A stretch of DNA of 64,000 bases from Hyphomicrobiales bacterium (GTDB lineage: Bacteria > Pseudomonadota > Alphaproteobacteria > Rhizobiales > Rhizobiaceae): positions 62,001 to 126,000 of the forward strand of contig UCJA01000018.1 of NCBI GenBank assembly GCA_900472675.1, given 5' to 3'. Under the pieces are notes generated by a model. It had not been told where the DNA came from. It saw only the letters and a list, made by a program, of their open reading frames with translations, and searched no databases. The translations under genes were made by a program, and so were the position numbers. Shown here in pieces: positions 51,786 through 60,405 of this stretch (position 1 is the first letter of the stretch; every line of letters starts with the position of its first letter).

Positions 51786-52571
51786 ATGGACCTGGGAATA
51801 GCCGGAAAATGTGCACTCGTGCTCGGTGCCGGCGGTGGCCTGGGTGGTGCTATCGCCCAAGCGCTTGCGACCGAGGGCGCAAAGGTTGTTGTTGCGGACA
51901 TCGACGCTGACGCCGCAGGAAAGACCGTCGACGCCATTCAGTCTGCCGGAGGCGACGCCTTCGCACTGAAGTGGGATATCGCCGATCTTTCTGTGATCGA
52001 AACGAATATATCAGACATTGAAAAGCGCTACGGTCACGTCGCCATTCTCGTCAACAACACGGGCGGCCCGCCACCGACACTTGTGTCCGGTCAGTCTGCA
52101 GACCAGTGGTCTAAATTCTTCCAGTCGATGGTCTTATCGGTCATCACGCTGACCGACCGTGTCCTGCCCAATATGCGCACAGCTAAGTGGGGCCGCATCA
52201 TCACATCGACATCGTCGGGCGTTGTCGCACCGATCGCCAATCTCGGTATTTCCAACGCCTTGCGCTCCACTCTCGTGGGATGGTCGAAGACTCTCGCGAA
52301 GGAAGTCGGTGCAGATGGGATCACTGCGAACATCGTGCTGCCAGGTCGAATTGCCACCGGCCGCATCACTTTTCTCGACGAACAGAAGGCAAAGCGCGAA
52401 GGTCGGACAGTCCAGGAGATCTCAGCCGAGAGCACGGCCTCGATCCCGGTCGGCCGCTACGGCGACCCGAAGGAATATGGCGACGTCGTCACCTTCCTGG
52501 CGAGCACAAGATCGTCCTACCTGACTGGCAGCATCATCCGCATCGATGGCGGTATGATCTCCAGCATCTAA
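51786..52571 (+). CDS. short-chain dehydrogenase/reductase (SDR)
   Basis: A 261-residue SDR. The cofactor motif is GAGGGLGGAIAQAL near residues 14-27 instead of the usual TGxxxGIG, and NNTGGPPP replaces NNAG. SxxxY-type catalytic residues are present in part: SSGVVAPIANLGISNALRS has Ser, but the expected Tyr-x3-Lys is replaced by Leu-Gly-x3-Asn, so classical catalysis is in doubt. The C-terminal GSIIRIDGG is normal. GGAGAAA precedes the ATG. It forms an operon with the RraA-like gene 25 bp downstream. Confidence 0.85.
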   Translation: MDLGIAGKCALVLGAGGGLGGAIAQALATEGAKVVVADIDADAAGKTVDAIQSAGGDAFALKWDIADLSVIETNISDIEKRYGHVAILVNNTGGPPPTLVSGQSADQWSKFFQSMVLSVITLTDRVLPNMRTAKWGRIITSTSSGVVAPIANLGISNALRSTLVGWSKTLAKEVGADGITANIVLPGRIATGRITFLDEQKAKREGRTVQEISAESTASIPVGRYGDPKEYGDVVTFLASTRSSYLTGSIIRIDGGMISSI

Positions 52572-52596
52572 TCTCTCAAAGGGGAAAGACACATCA

Positions 52597-53307
52597 ATGG
52601 CTAGCGAAACTGACATCAAAGAGATTCTTTCGAAGATCACCACTGCCACGCTGACAACCATTCTGTTGAAGAAGGGGCTTCGCAACGTTTGGATCCGCGG
52701 TGCAATGCCGCTGAAGCCCGACCAGGGTCGCATTGTCGGCCGCGCCTTTACGCTGCGGTTCGTGCCGGCTCGGGAAGACCTCGCTACCCCCGCCTCGTGG
52801 TCGTCGCCGATCTCAACCCGCGCGGCCATCGAAGCCATGCCGGAAGGCTGCATTGCCGTGGTTGACGCCATGGGCAACAAGGACGCCGGGATTTTTGGCG
52901 ACATCCTTTGCGCTCGCATGCAAAAGAGAAACGTTGCTGCCCTGGTGACAGATGGCGTCGTTCGTGATCTCGAAGGTGTCCTCGGCACAGGCTTACCCGT
53001 ATGGTGCTCGGGTGCGGCTGCTCCTCCGTCAGTTGCCGGCCTGACCTTCGTTGCCTGGGACCAGCCGGTCGGATGCGGCGGCGTTGCGATCTTCCCGGGC
53101 GATCTGATCGTGATCGACAACGACGGCGGCGTCGTCATCCCAGCAGCACTTGTCGATGAAATTCTCGATGACGCGACCGAGCAGGAGCGGCTTGAGGGCT
53201 GGATCATGCAGGAAGTCAACAAGGGTGCTGCGCTTCCTGGCCTCTACCCGGCGAATGCCGAGAATAAGGCGCGCTACGAAGAGTGGAAGAAGCAGCAAGG
53301 CCATTGA
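52597..53307 (+). CDS. RraA-like aldolase/decarboxylase homologue (copy 2 of 3)
   Basis: A 236-residue member of the RraA / HMG aldolase family with the catalytic motif intact: VTDGVVRDLEGV contains Gly-x-x-Arg-Asp. Known active members cleave 4-hydroxy-4-methyl-2-oxoglutarate or decarboxylate oxaloacetate with a divalent metal. GGVAIFPGDLIVIDNDGGVVIP is the usual C-terminal block. It follows the SDR in the operon divergent from the LysR gene at 50763. Confidence 0.87.
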   Translation: MASETDIKEILSKITTATLTTILLKKGLRNVWIRGAMPLKPDQGRIVGRAFTLRFVPAREDLATPASWSSPISTRAAIEAMPEGCIAVVDAMGNKDAGIFGDILCARMQKRNVAALVTDGVVRDLEGVLGTGLPVWCSGAAAPPSVAGLTFVAWDQPVGCGGVAIFPGDLIVIDNDGGVVIPAALVDEILDDATEQERLEGWIMQEVNKGAALPGLYPANAENKARYEEWKKQQGH

Positions 53308-53383
53308 AGCTACCCAAATGCCCGCCACATCGAGGCCATCGATGCGGCGATGGCGCGCGATCAGACAGGTCCTTTGGGTAGGA

Positions 53384-54301
53384 TCAGGAGTCCAGGCTGG
53401 ACGACTGTCGAAAGTGGCTGAAGACGTCTTTCAGCGTGTCGCGTATTGCGCGATCAAGTTTGGGATCGAGGCCTGATCTGGATTTCAAGATTATCGGACG
53501 CCGCAGCTCCGGGTCGATGATCCGACGCGCAACCAGATCCGGCACTAACTGTTCGGGGAGCACAGACAACTCCCCGAACACGGTCACCCCATAGCCGGAA
53601 ACAACAATCTTCTTTCGCGGCTCGAAGCCATCGACGTCCATGATCACATTGAGTGTGAGATCCACCTTTGCGGACGCGATTTCCAGGAACCGGCGTAGCG
53701 GATTGCCCTTTGCAGGCAGGATCAGCGGAAGCGAAGCCATTTCCTTGAAGGTGATCGGACCGGCGATCTCGGAGCCGTTCATGATGCAATAAAGGCTTTC
53801 CCACGTCAGTGGTGGCTCATCGACATCTGCAGCACCGGACAGGGTAATTGCAATGTCTGCCCGACCGCTCTCAATCAGTTCGTTCGCGAACGAGGTGCGC
53901 GCATCAATGACATGCAGAATGCGGTCTGGGAGCCGTAGTCGAAACGCATCGATAAGCTTCGGTACGATCGCCCCTGCCAGCGATGGGATAAGCGCCAGCC
54001 GGATTGTCTCCTGCCTTCTGCCTAACTCCAGCAGACGATTGGCATCCTCGGCCGCAAGCTTGACTGCATCGAGGATAATCTTGCCGTGCTCGATGAAGAG
54101 TACGCCCATCACGGTGGGCGTCACGCCTGTCGACGACCTTTCGAACAGCGACGCCCCCAACGCCCGTTCCATCTCGTTCAAGTGATAGCTCAACGCCGGC
54201 TGCGCGACATTCAACATCCGCGAAGCTCCGGAGATGGAGCCGCTCTCCGCGATCGCAACGATGTAGCGCACGCGGCGCAGGTCAAGGAAAGCGTGATACA
54301 T
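53384..54301 (-). CDS. LysR-family transcriptional regulator
   Basis: A 305-residue LysR regulator. The winged helix starts LDLRRVRYIVAIAESGSISG and includes NVAQPALSYHLNEMERALG; the effector domain begins near 95. ATG at 54301 is preferred over a GTG at 54307. It is convergent with the RraA-like gene and divergent from the third peptide-type transporter operon, which it probably regulates. Two palindromes lie directly upstream (54308-54338). Confidence 0.92.
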   Translation of the reverse strand: MYHAFLDLRRVRYIVAIAESGSISGASRMLNVAQPALSYHLNEMERALGASLFERSSTGVTPTVMGVLFIEHGKIILDAVKLAAEDANRLLELGRRQETIRLALIPSLAGAIVPKLIDAFRLRLPDRILHVIDARTSFANELIESGRADIAITLSGAADVDEPPLTWESLYCIMNGSEIAGPITFKEMASLPLILPAKGNPLRRFLEIASAKVDLTLNVIMDVDGFEPRKKIVVSGYGVTVFGELSVLPEQLVPDLVARRIIDPELRRPIILKSRSGLDPKLDRAIRDTLKDVFSHFRQSSSLDS

Positions 54302-54307
54302 GCACAC

Positions 54308-54338
54308 CCTATATAGGATTTTGATAGCCAGATCAAAA
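54308..54338. promoter_or_regulatory. two adjacent palindromes, candidate LysR operator
   Basis: CCTATATAGG at 54308-54317 is a perfect 10-bp palindrome. It is followed by TTTTGAT at 54319-54325 and its exact complement ATCAAAA at 54332-54338 with a 6-bp spacer. Both lie in the 252-bp gap between the LysR gene and the divergent receptor gene. The rest of the gap shows no gene. Confidence 0.55.
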
Positions 54339-54553
54339 CTCTGTAGTGGCGGGCATAATTTTCCAGGCCTACGGTGGCGCCAGGGTCAATGGAGGAAACT
54401 TGACCCAGCAATTGCATCCGGACACAGGCGATCCCGCGGAGGACTGATGTCTCGGATACTGAGGAAATTGCCTATCAATCACCGCTGAACTCTTCGTCAG
54501 CGCGCCGTCAAGGCGTCGATAGCTGACCCGTGTCCGGCGACAAGGGAGGAATT

Positions 54554-56065
54554 ATGTCATCTAAATCCGGAATCCTGCAGGCATTCGCGATCACCATCAT
54601 GGCCGCCACTGCGCCCGCTGCCTATGCACAAACCGCGTCGATCAAGATCGCGGTGCCTGTCGAACCGGCAAACATCGACGGCTGCAACACGACCGTAAAC
54701 GGCATCAACCTGATCGTGAAGGAAAACATCGTCGAGACCCTGACGGTACTCGATCCCAATGACAGCAAGGTTCTTCCTCGCCTGGCGACCAAATGGGAGG
54801 ACACCGGCAACGGCGTATGGCGGGTCACATTGCGCGATGGGGTGACGTTCCATGACGGCAAGCCGCTCAATGCAGACGCTGTCGTCAAGGCAGTTGAGCG
54901 GATGCAGAGCACCGGAGTGACCTGCCTCGATCGGACCAAAATTGCCAATGTTAAGCTGACCGCAAAATCGATCGACGACAAGACGCTCGAGCTCAAGGCC
55001 GATCCTGCCCAAGTTCTGATGCCTGTCTTTCTGTCGTTCATCGGCGTAGTTGGTCCCGATACCTCGCCAACGCAGTTGAGCCGCGCTCCGGTCGGCACTG
55101 GACCGTACCAGTTCGTCTCCTGGAACGCAGACGGCGTACAACTCAAGCGCAACGATGGCTACTGGGGCAAGAAGCCCGAGGTCGAAAATGCAACATTCGT
55201 CTTCCGCGGAGAGTCGGCACTGCGCGCCGCAATGGTCAAAACGGGTGAAGCCGACATAGCTTACAGTATCTCTCCGCAGGACGCTGACGATCCCAAGATG
55301 GACAAGGCTTTCCTGAACGGCGAGACGACCCGTATCCGGTTCATCATGCAACCACCGCTGGATGACATTCGCATCCGGCAGGCACTCAACCTCGGCTTCG
55401 ACCGCGGCGCACTGGTCGGAACCGTGTTCAGTGATGAAGTCGTGCCCGCGACGCAATTCATTCTCCCCAAGATCAACGGCTACAATCCTGATCTCAAGGT
55501 TTGGCCCTACGATCCGAAGCAGGCCATGAAACTGGTTCAGGAGGCCAAGACCGCGGGCGTGCCTGTCGACAGGCCAATCCGCCTCATCGGCCGGACAAAC
55601 TTCTTTCCGAACCAAGGCGAAGCGCTGCAGGCCATCCAACAAATGTGGCAACAGATCGGGCTGAACGTGAAGATCGAAATGATGGAATCTGCTGAGTGGC
55701 TGAAGCTTGTCAACAAGCCCTATCCTGCCGAGCGCAGTGCCATGATGATTCAGGAAATGCATGACAACAACAATGGTGACGCCGCCTTCACCATGTACTT
55801 CCGCTATCATTCGAAAGGGCAGCAGTCCGAGATGAATAACCCTCAGGTCGATGGGCTGATCGACAAGGCAATGGCAGAGACCGGTGCCCAGAGGACGAAG
55901 GATTTCCAGGAAGCCAACCGCATCATCGCAACCGACGTCATCCCGGCGGTACCGATGTATCACATGGTCAGCCAGATGCGCGTAGGGCCGCGTGTCAACT
56001 ACATGCCGAATGCCCTCAGCACCGTTCAGTTCGAGCTCTCTGACATCACCATGACGAAGAAGTGA
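54554..56065 (+). CDS. ABC transporter substrate-binding protein, family 5 (peptide type)
   Basis: A 503-residue periplasmic receptor. A Sec signal (ILQAFAITIMAATAPAAYAQ, cleavage after AYA) leads to a mature DppA-like domain with VWRVTLRDGVTFHDGKPLNA near residues 80-100. GGGAGGA, 7 bp before the ATG at 54554, is one of the strongest ribosome sites in the window. A hairpin after the stop (56086-56109) may favour receptor excess. The genes downstream (hydratase, RraA-like, DapA-like) suggest that the ligand enters an oxoacid pathway. Confidence 0.92.
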   Translation: MSSKSGILQAFAITIMAATAPAAYAQTASIKIAVPVEPANIDGCNTTVNGINLIVKENIVETLTVLDPNDSKVLPRLATKWEDTGNGVWRVTLRDGVTFHDGKPLNADAVVKAVERMQSTGVTCLDRTKIANVKLTAKSIDDKTLELKADPAQVLMPVFLSFIGVVGPDTSPTQLSRAPVGTGPYQFVSWNADGVQLKRNDGYWGKKPEVENATFVFRGESALRAAMVKTGEADIAYSISPQDADDPKMDKAFLNGETTRIRFIMQPPLDDIRIRQALNLGFDRGALVGTVFSDEVVPATQFILPKINGYNPDLKVWPYDPKQAMKLVQEAKTAGVPVDRPIRLIGRTNFFPNQGEALQAIQQMWQQIGLNVKIEMMESAEWLKLVNKPYPAERSAMMIQEMHDNNNGDAAFTMYFRYHSKGQQSEMNNPQVDGLIDKAMAETGAQRTKDFQEANRIIATDVIPAVPMYHMVSQMRVGPRVNYMPNALSTVQFELSDITMTKK

Positions 56066-56085
56066 GCCCCTGGGGTCGCGACTTT

Positions 56086-56109
56086 GGCAGCCGGGCTTCC
56101 CCGGCTGCC
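56086..56109 (+). terminator. intercistronic hairpin after receptor gene
   Basis: GGCAGCCGGG at 56086-56095 and CCCGGCTGCC at 56100-56109 form a perfect 10-bp stem with a CTTC tetraloop between receptor and permease genes. No T-run follows. It parallels the hairpin at 36077-36113 in the other peptide-type operon. Confidence 0.7.
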
Positions 56110-56128
56110 ACAACAATGGAGGCGCCTG

Positions 56129-57046
56129 ATGGGCAGTTATCTTAGCAAACGAGCGGTCTGGAGTGGTATCTCGCTTTTTCTGCTCGTCGTGATGGTCTTT
56201 TTCATGGCTCGTCTTACGGGCTCTCCGGCTGATCTTTATCTGCCGATCGATGCACCGAATTCCATGCGCGAGGAGTTCGCGCGGTTGCATGGGTTCGACC
56301 AGCCGGTCCTCGTGCAGTTCTTCACCTTCCTGCGGGGACTGGTGATGCTGGATTTCGGCGAGTCTCTTCGTCAGAATCGTCCAGCGCTGGCGCTCGTGCT
56401 CGAGGCCATGCCGACAACGCTGCTCTTGGCCTTCTATTCGATCGCAATCGCCCTGATCGTGGCTGTGGTGACGGGTGCCCTGGCCGCCTGGCGCCCGAAC
56501 AGCATCTTCGACCGTATCGCGACACTGCTGTCACTGATTGGTGCGAGCCTTCCCAACTTCTGGATCGCGATCGTCGGGGTACTGGTGTTCGCCGTCGGGC
56601 TGGAGTGGCTGCCGACATCGGGAACCGGAAGCGTCGCGCAATGGATCCTGCCGGTTGCCGTGCTTGCGATCAGACCTTGCGGCCTGATCGTCCAGATAGC
56701 CCGAAGCTCGATGATCAGCGTCTTGTCCGCCGCCTATGTGAAAACGGCTCGTGCCAAGGGCGCAAAAAGCCGGCGGATCATCTTCGTGCACGCCCTGCGC
56801 AACGCCATGCTTCCCGTGATCACCGTCGCCGGGGATCAGGCTGCCGGCATCATCAACGGTGCTGTGATCGTCGAAACGATCTTCGGCTTTCCCGGCATCG
56901 GCAAGTTGATGATCGATTCCATCACCTATCGCGATTTTGCCGTCATCCAGGCCGGCGTGATGGTGACTGCCATCGCGATCTTCATGCTCAACGTCGTGAT
57001 CGACATCGCCTATGCGATCCTCGATCCGCGCATACGGATGAACTGA
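56129..57046 (+). CDS. ABC transporter permease, DppB/OppB type
   Basis: A 305-residue permease with six hydrophobic segments, beginning SYLSKRAVWSGISLFLLVVM and ending DPRIRMN. The EAA loop reads VLSAAYVKTARAKGAKSRRI near residue 200. GGAGG lies 8 bp before the ATG at 56129, which I prefer to in-frame upstream codons that overlap the hairpin. It pairs with the next permease. Confidence 0.92.
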   Translation: MGSYLSKRAVWSGISLFLLVVMVFFMARLTGSPADLYLPIDAPNSMREEFARLHGFDQPVLVQFFTFLRGLVMLDFGESLRQNRPALALVLEAMPTTLLLAFYSIAIALIVAVVTGALAAWRPNSIFDRIATLLSLIGASLPNFWIAIVGVLVFAVGLEWLPTSGTGSVAQWILPVAVLAIRPCGLIVQIARSSMISVLSAAYVKTARAKGAKSRRIIFVHALRNAMLPVITVAGDQAAGIINGAVIVETIFGFPGIGKLMIDSITYRDFAVIQAGVMVTAIAIFMLNVVIDIAYAILDPRIRMN

Positions 57047-57047
57047 C

Positions 57048-57980
57048 ATGGCTCATCAGATTCTCTCGACACCGTTAGCGGACGCACCGATGCCGGAAAA
57101 TCGTTTCAAGATCATCCTCGGAATGCTGTGGCGGGACAAGTTTGCGTTCACTGCCACGATCATACTGCTGGTTACGATACTCTCGGCAATCCTCGGTCCC
57201 TGGCTCTTCGGCGATGCGGCAATTGTCATGAACCTCCGTGCCAGAAACGCACCGCCTTTCGACCTCAGCCGCGGCTTCGCCTTCATTCTGGGCGGCGACA
57301 GCCTTGGGCGTTCCATCCTTGCGAGGATAGCGCTCGCGTCGCAGACCACCATGCTGATTGCAGCAGCCACCGTCTTTTGCTCATTGGTGGCAGGGACTGT
57401 CCTGGGCCTTGTAGCCGGTTACCGCGGCGGTCTCCTCGGCGAAGCGATCATGCGGGTCACAGACATCATCATGAGTTTTCCATCGCTTCTGATGGCATTG
57501 GTGATCCTCTATGTGTTCAGTCCGGCGATATCCAACGTCATCATCGTGCTTGCGATCACACGCATCCCTCTTTACCTGCGCACCACCCGCGCGGAGGTCA
57601 TGGAAGTCCGCACCAGGATGTTCGTCGTTGCCGCCGAAGTGACGGGTGCGAGTACCTTTCGGCTTGTGTTCAAGCACATACTGCCGATCATCGCACCGAC
57701 GCTTCTGACAATCATGACGTTGGACTTCGCATTCGTCATGCTGGCTGAAGCCAGCCTCAGTTTCCTGGGGCTCGGCGTTCAGGCCCCGGACGTCACATGG
57801 GGCGCGATGGTCGCGGAAGGCAGAGCCTACCTGTCAAAGGCCTGGTGGCTGTCCTTCTGGCCTGGTCTTGCGATCGCCCTGGTCACCATGTCCCTCAATC
57901 TTCTTTCCAACTGGCTACGCATCGCGACGGATCCCCTGCAGCGGTGGCGCTTAGAAAAGCCGGAGACGCAGAATGTCTGA
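57048..57980 (+). CDS. ABC transporter permease, DppC/OppC type
   Basis: A 310-residue permease. A cytoplasmic leader of about 25 residues is followed by six membrane segments; LGGDSLGRSILARI near residue 80 is the variant of the DppC DxxGRD motif, and AAEVTGASTFRLVFKHILP is the EAA loop. It starts 1 bp after the previous stop and overlaps the tandem ATPase gene by 8 bp. Confidence 0.92.
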   Translation: MAHQILSTPLADAPMPENRFKIILGMLWRDKFAFTATIILLVTILSAILGPWLFGDAAIVMNLRARNAPPFDLSRGFAFILGGDSLGRSILARIALASQTTMLIAAATVFCSLVAGTVLGLVAGYRGGLLGEAIMRVTDIIMSFPSLLMALVILYVFSPAISNVIIVLAITRIPLYLRTTRAEVMEVRTRMFVVAAEVTGASTFRLVFKHILPIIAPTLLTIMTLDFAFVMLAEASLSFLGLGVQAPDVTWGAMVAEGRAYLSKAWWLSFWPGLAIALVTMSLNLLSNWLRIATDPLQRWRLEKPETQNV

Positions 57981-59637
57981 CAATAAAATCATGCCTGATG
58001 GCGCTATTCTCGACGTCGCAAACCTGTCTGTCGAATTTCACGCACGCAACACTGTTACGAAGGCTGTCCGCGATGTCAGCTGGAGCATTAGAAGCGGTGA
58101 GACGCTTGCGATCCTCGGCGAGAGCGGATCGGGTAAAAGCGTCAGTGCATCCGCTGTCATGGGCCTGATCGACAGTCCGCCGGGGTTCGTGACCGGCGGT
58201 ACGATCCACTACCGTAGCCGGGATCTGCTCGGGATGGCGGCCGAGGAACGCCGGGCAATCAGCGGGAAGAAGATCGCCATGATCTTTCAGGATCCGCTTT
58301 CTCACCTCAACCCGGTCTATCCGATCGGCTGGCAAATCGCCGAAGTCATGCGCATCCATGGCATGGAGGCCGGGGATGCCCGTCGGCGGGCCTTGGACCT
58401 GCTCGAGCGGGTCGGCATCCCGAATGCCGCTGCACGGGCCGGTTCCTATCCGCACGAGTTTTCGGGCGGGCAGCGCCAGCGTGTCATGATCGCCATGGCA
58501 ATTGCTCTCAAGCCGGACCTCCTAATCGCCGATGAACCGACGACAGCACTCGACGTCACAGTGCAGGCGCAAATCCTGCGCCTCCTTCGGCAACTCCAGA
58601 AAGAGGAGAGTATGGCACTGCTCCTGATTACCCATGATCTGGGGGTCGTTGCTGAAATCGCTGATCGCATGATCGTCATGAAGGACGGAGAAGTCGTCGA
58701 GACTGGCGATGTCGCCGAAGTGTACCGAAATCCCCGGCACGCCTACACACGGCAATTGCTTGCGGCCGTGCCAGGGCAGGAGCCGTTTCGTCCCGAGGTT
58801 GAACGCAGTGAAGTGCTCATCAAAGCGACTGCGCTGAAAAAGACCTATCTGCTTTCATCCAACGCTCCCCCGCTGAACGCGATGGACAATGTCAGCTTCG
58901 AATTGCGCAAGGGCGAGACACTGGGGATCGTCGGAGAGTCCGGATCTGGCAAGACGACGCTGGCCAAGACGTTGCTCCGTCTGAATATCCCGGATTCAGG
59001 GTCAGTGACTTACCGCGGCAAGGACATCTTTTCCCTTAAAGGCGACGACCTGTTTGACTACCGGCGGCGTTTGCAGGTCGTCTTTCAGGATCCCACCGCT
59101 TCCCTCAACCCGCGGATGTCGATCTTCGATATCATATCCGAACCCTGGGCCATCCATAAGGGCGTAAAGCCGAAACAAGAATGGGCCGCGGCCGTGCGAG
59201 ATCTGCTGACCCAGGTGGGACTAAAGCCGGAACACGCCAAACGCTATCCACATCAGTTCTCCGGCGGGCAGCGCCAACGCATCGCAATAGCCCGGGCGCT
59301 GGCGCTCAAGCCGGAGGTCATTCTGTGCGACGAGGCGGTTTCTGCCCTCGACGTGTCCGTACAAGCCCAGGTCATTGCGCTCCTCAAAGATCTCCAGGAG
59401 AAACTCGGCCTCTCGTACATCTTCATCGCACACGATCTTCCCCTCGTACGTGATTTTGCCGACCGCGTGATCGTCATGCGGAAGGGACAGATCGTCGAGC
59501 AGGGTTTTACGAGCGCAATCTTCACGGCGCCGGCCGATCCGTACACACGAGAACTCATAGCCGCCAGCCCGGAGCCAGACCCTGCAGTCCACCGTTCCAG
59601 AACTCAGCCGGCGGCAAACATGGAGGCTCACGCATGA
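57973..59637 (+). CDS. tandem ABC ATPase (DppD-DppF fusion)
   Basis: A 554-residue ATPase with two nucleotide-binding domains. Domain 1 has GESGSGKSV, FSGGQRQRVMIAMAI and LLIADEPTTALD; domain 2 has GESGSGKTT, FSGGQRQRIAIARAL and ILCDEAVSALD. It powers the importer made of the two preceding permeases. The start overlaps the permease gene, and the stop overlaps the hydratase gene by ATGA, tying the catabolic genes to the transporter. Confidence 0.92.
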   Translation: MSDNKIMPDGAILDVANLSVEFHARNTVTKAVRDVSWSIRSGETLAILGESGSGKSVSASAVMGLIDSPPGFVTGGTIHYRSRDLLGMAAEERRAISGKKIAMIFQDPLSHLNPVYPIGWQIAEVMRIHGMEAGDARRRALDLLERVGIPNAAARAGSYPHEFSGGQRQRVMIAMAIALKPDLLIADEPTTALDVTVQAQILRLLRQLQKEESMALLLITHDLGVVAEIADRMIVMKDGEVVETGDVAEVYRNPRHAYTRQLLAAVPGQEPFRPEVERSEVLIKATALKKTYLLSSNAPPLNAMDNVSFELRKGETLGIVGESGSGKTTLAKTLLRLNIPDSGSVTYRGKDIFSLKGDDLFDYRRRLQVVFQDPTASLNPRMSIFDIISEPWAIHKGVKPKQEWAAAVRDLLTQVGLKPEHAKRYPHQFSGGQRQRIAIARALALKPEVILCDEAVSALDVSVQAQVIALLKDLQEKLGLSYIFIAHDLPLVRDFADRVIVMRKGQIVEQGFTSAIFTAPADPYTRELIAASPEPDPAVHRSRTQPAANMEAHA

Positions 59638-60392
59638 ACAATCAGAACATAATCGAGGCAGCAAAAGCGTTGCAGAGCGCAGAGCGCGGATTGCGTCTCG
59701 AAACACTTCCTGACCATCTTGTTCCGGACTCCGTGGAGACAGCCTACGCCATCCAGGATGCGCTATTGGCAGGGCAGACTGTCGGAGGCTGGAAGATCGC
59801 TCCGGCTGCTGCAGGCGAGGTTCCGCGTTGTTCGGCATTCGCCGACACCAGGATCGTACAAAACGGCACCGCACTGCCTTTTGAACTGCAGGCGCCTGAG
59901 GTCGAGGTGGAGGTCGCATTCAGGCTGGGAAAGGACCTTCCCGGCAGAGCAACCGCCTACAGTCGAGACGACATCATCAATGCGATCGGCAGCACGCATG
60001 TGGCCTTCGAAATTCTGGATTCGCGGTTCGTGGATCGAAAAAAAGTTTCCTCTCTGGCTGCACTCGCAGACAGCCAAAGCAATTGTCTGGTGGTGTTGGG
60101 CGACGGTGTCGAAGGCTATCCTGGAGAAACGTCGCTGCGCCCTGCCCTGACGATCCGGGGAACTCACTATGCCGTCGAAAAAGCGCTCCCGGAAAATGGA
60201 GCTGTGCTGGATGCGGTCGCATGGCTTGCGCAACATGCCGCGAGCCGTGGCCACCCGCTCACTGCCGGACAGATCGTCATCACCGGCGCAAGGGTCGGGC
60301 CGATACCGATCCCACGATCGACGTTGATTGAGGCTGAAATCCCTCTCATCGGCGGTGTTCGGACGCAATTCCTTGCAATCGAAATAGCTTAG
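59634..60392 (+). CDS. 2-keto-4-pentenoate hydratase-like protein (MhpD/FAH superfamily)
   Basis: A 252-residue protein of the MhpD group of the fumarylacetoacetase-like superfamily, which adds water to 2-hydroxydienoates or decarboxylates related oxoacids with a divalent metal. VGGWKIAPAA near residues 50-59 and APEVEVEVAFRLGKDLP near 85-101 supply the usual substrate Lys and the acidic metal ligands. The C-terminal GARVGPIPIPRSTLIEAEIP matches family ends. It overlaps the ATPase gene by ATGA and is followed by an RraA-like and a DapA-like gene, so hydration followed by aldol cleavage is a plausible route. Confidence 0.85.
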   Translation: MNNQNIIEAAKALQSAERGLRLETLPDHLVPDSVETAYAIQDALLAGQTVGGWKIAPAAAGEVPRCSAFADTRIVQNGTALPFELQAPEVEVEVAFRLGKDLPGRATAYSRDDIINAIGSTHVAFEILDSRFVDRKKVSSLAALADSQSNCLVVLGDGVEGYPGETSLRPALTIRGTHYAVEKALPENGAVLDAVAWLAQHAASRGHPLTAGQIVITGARVGPIPIPRSTLIEAEIPLIGGVRTQFLAIEIA

Positions 60393-60405
60393 AAAGGCAA
60401 CACTC

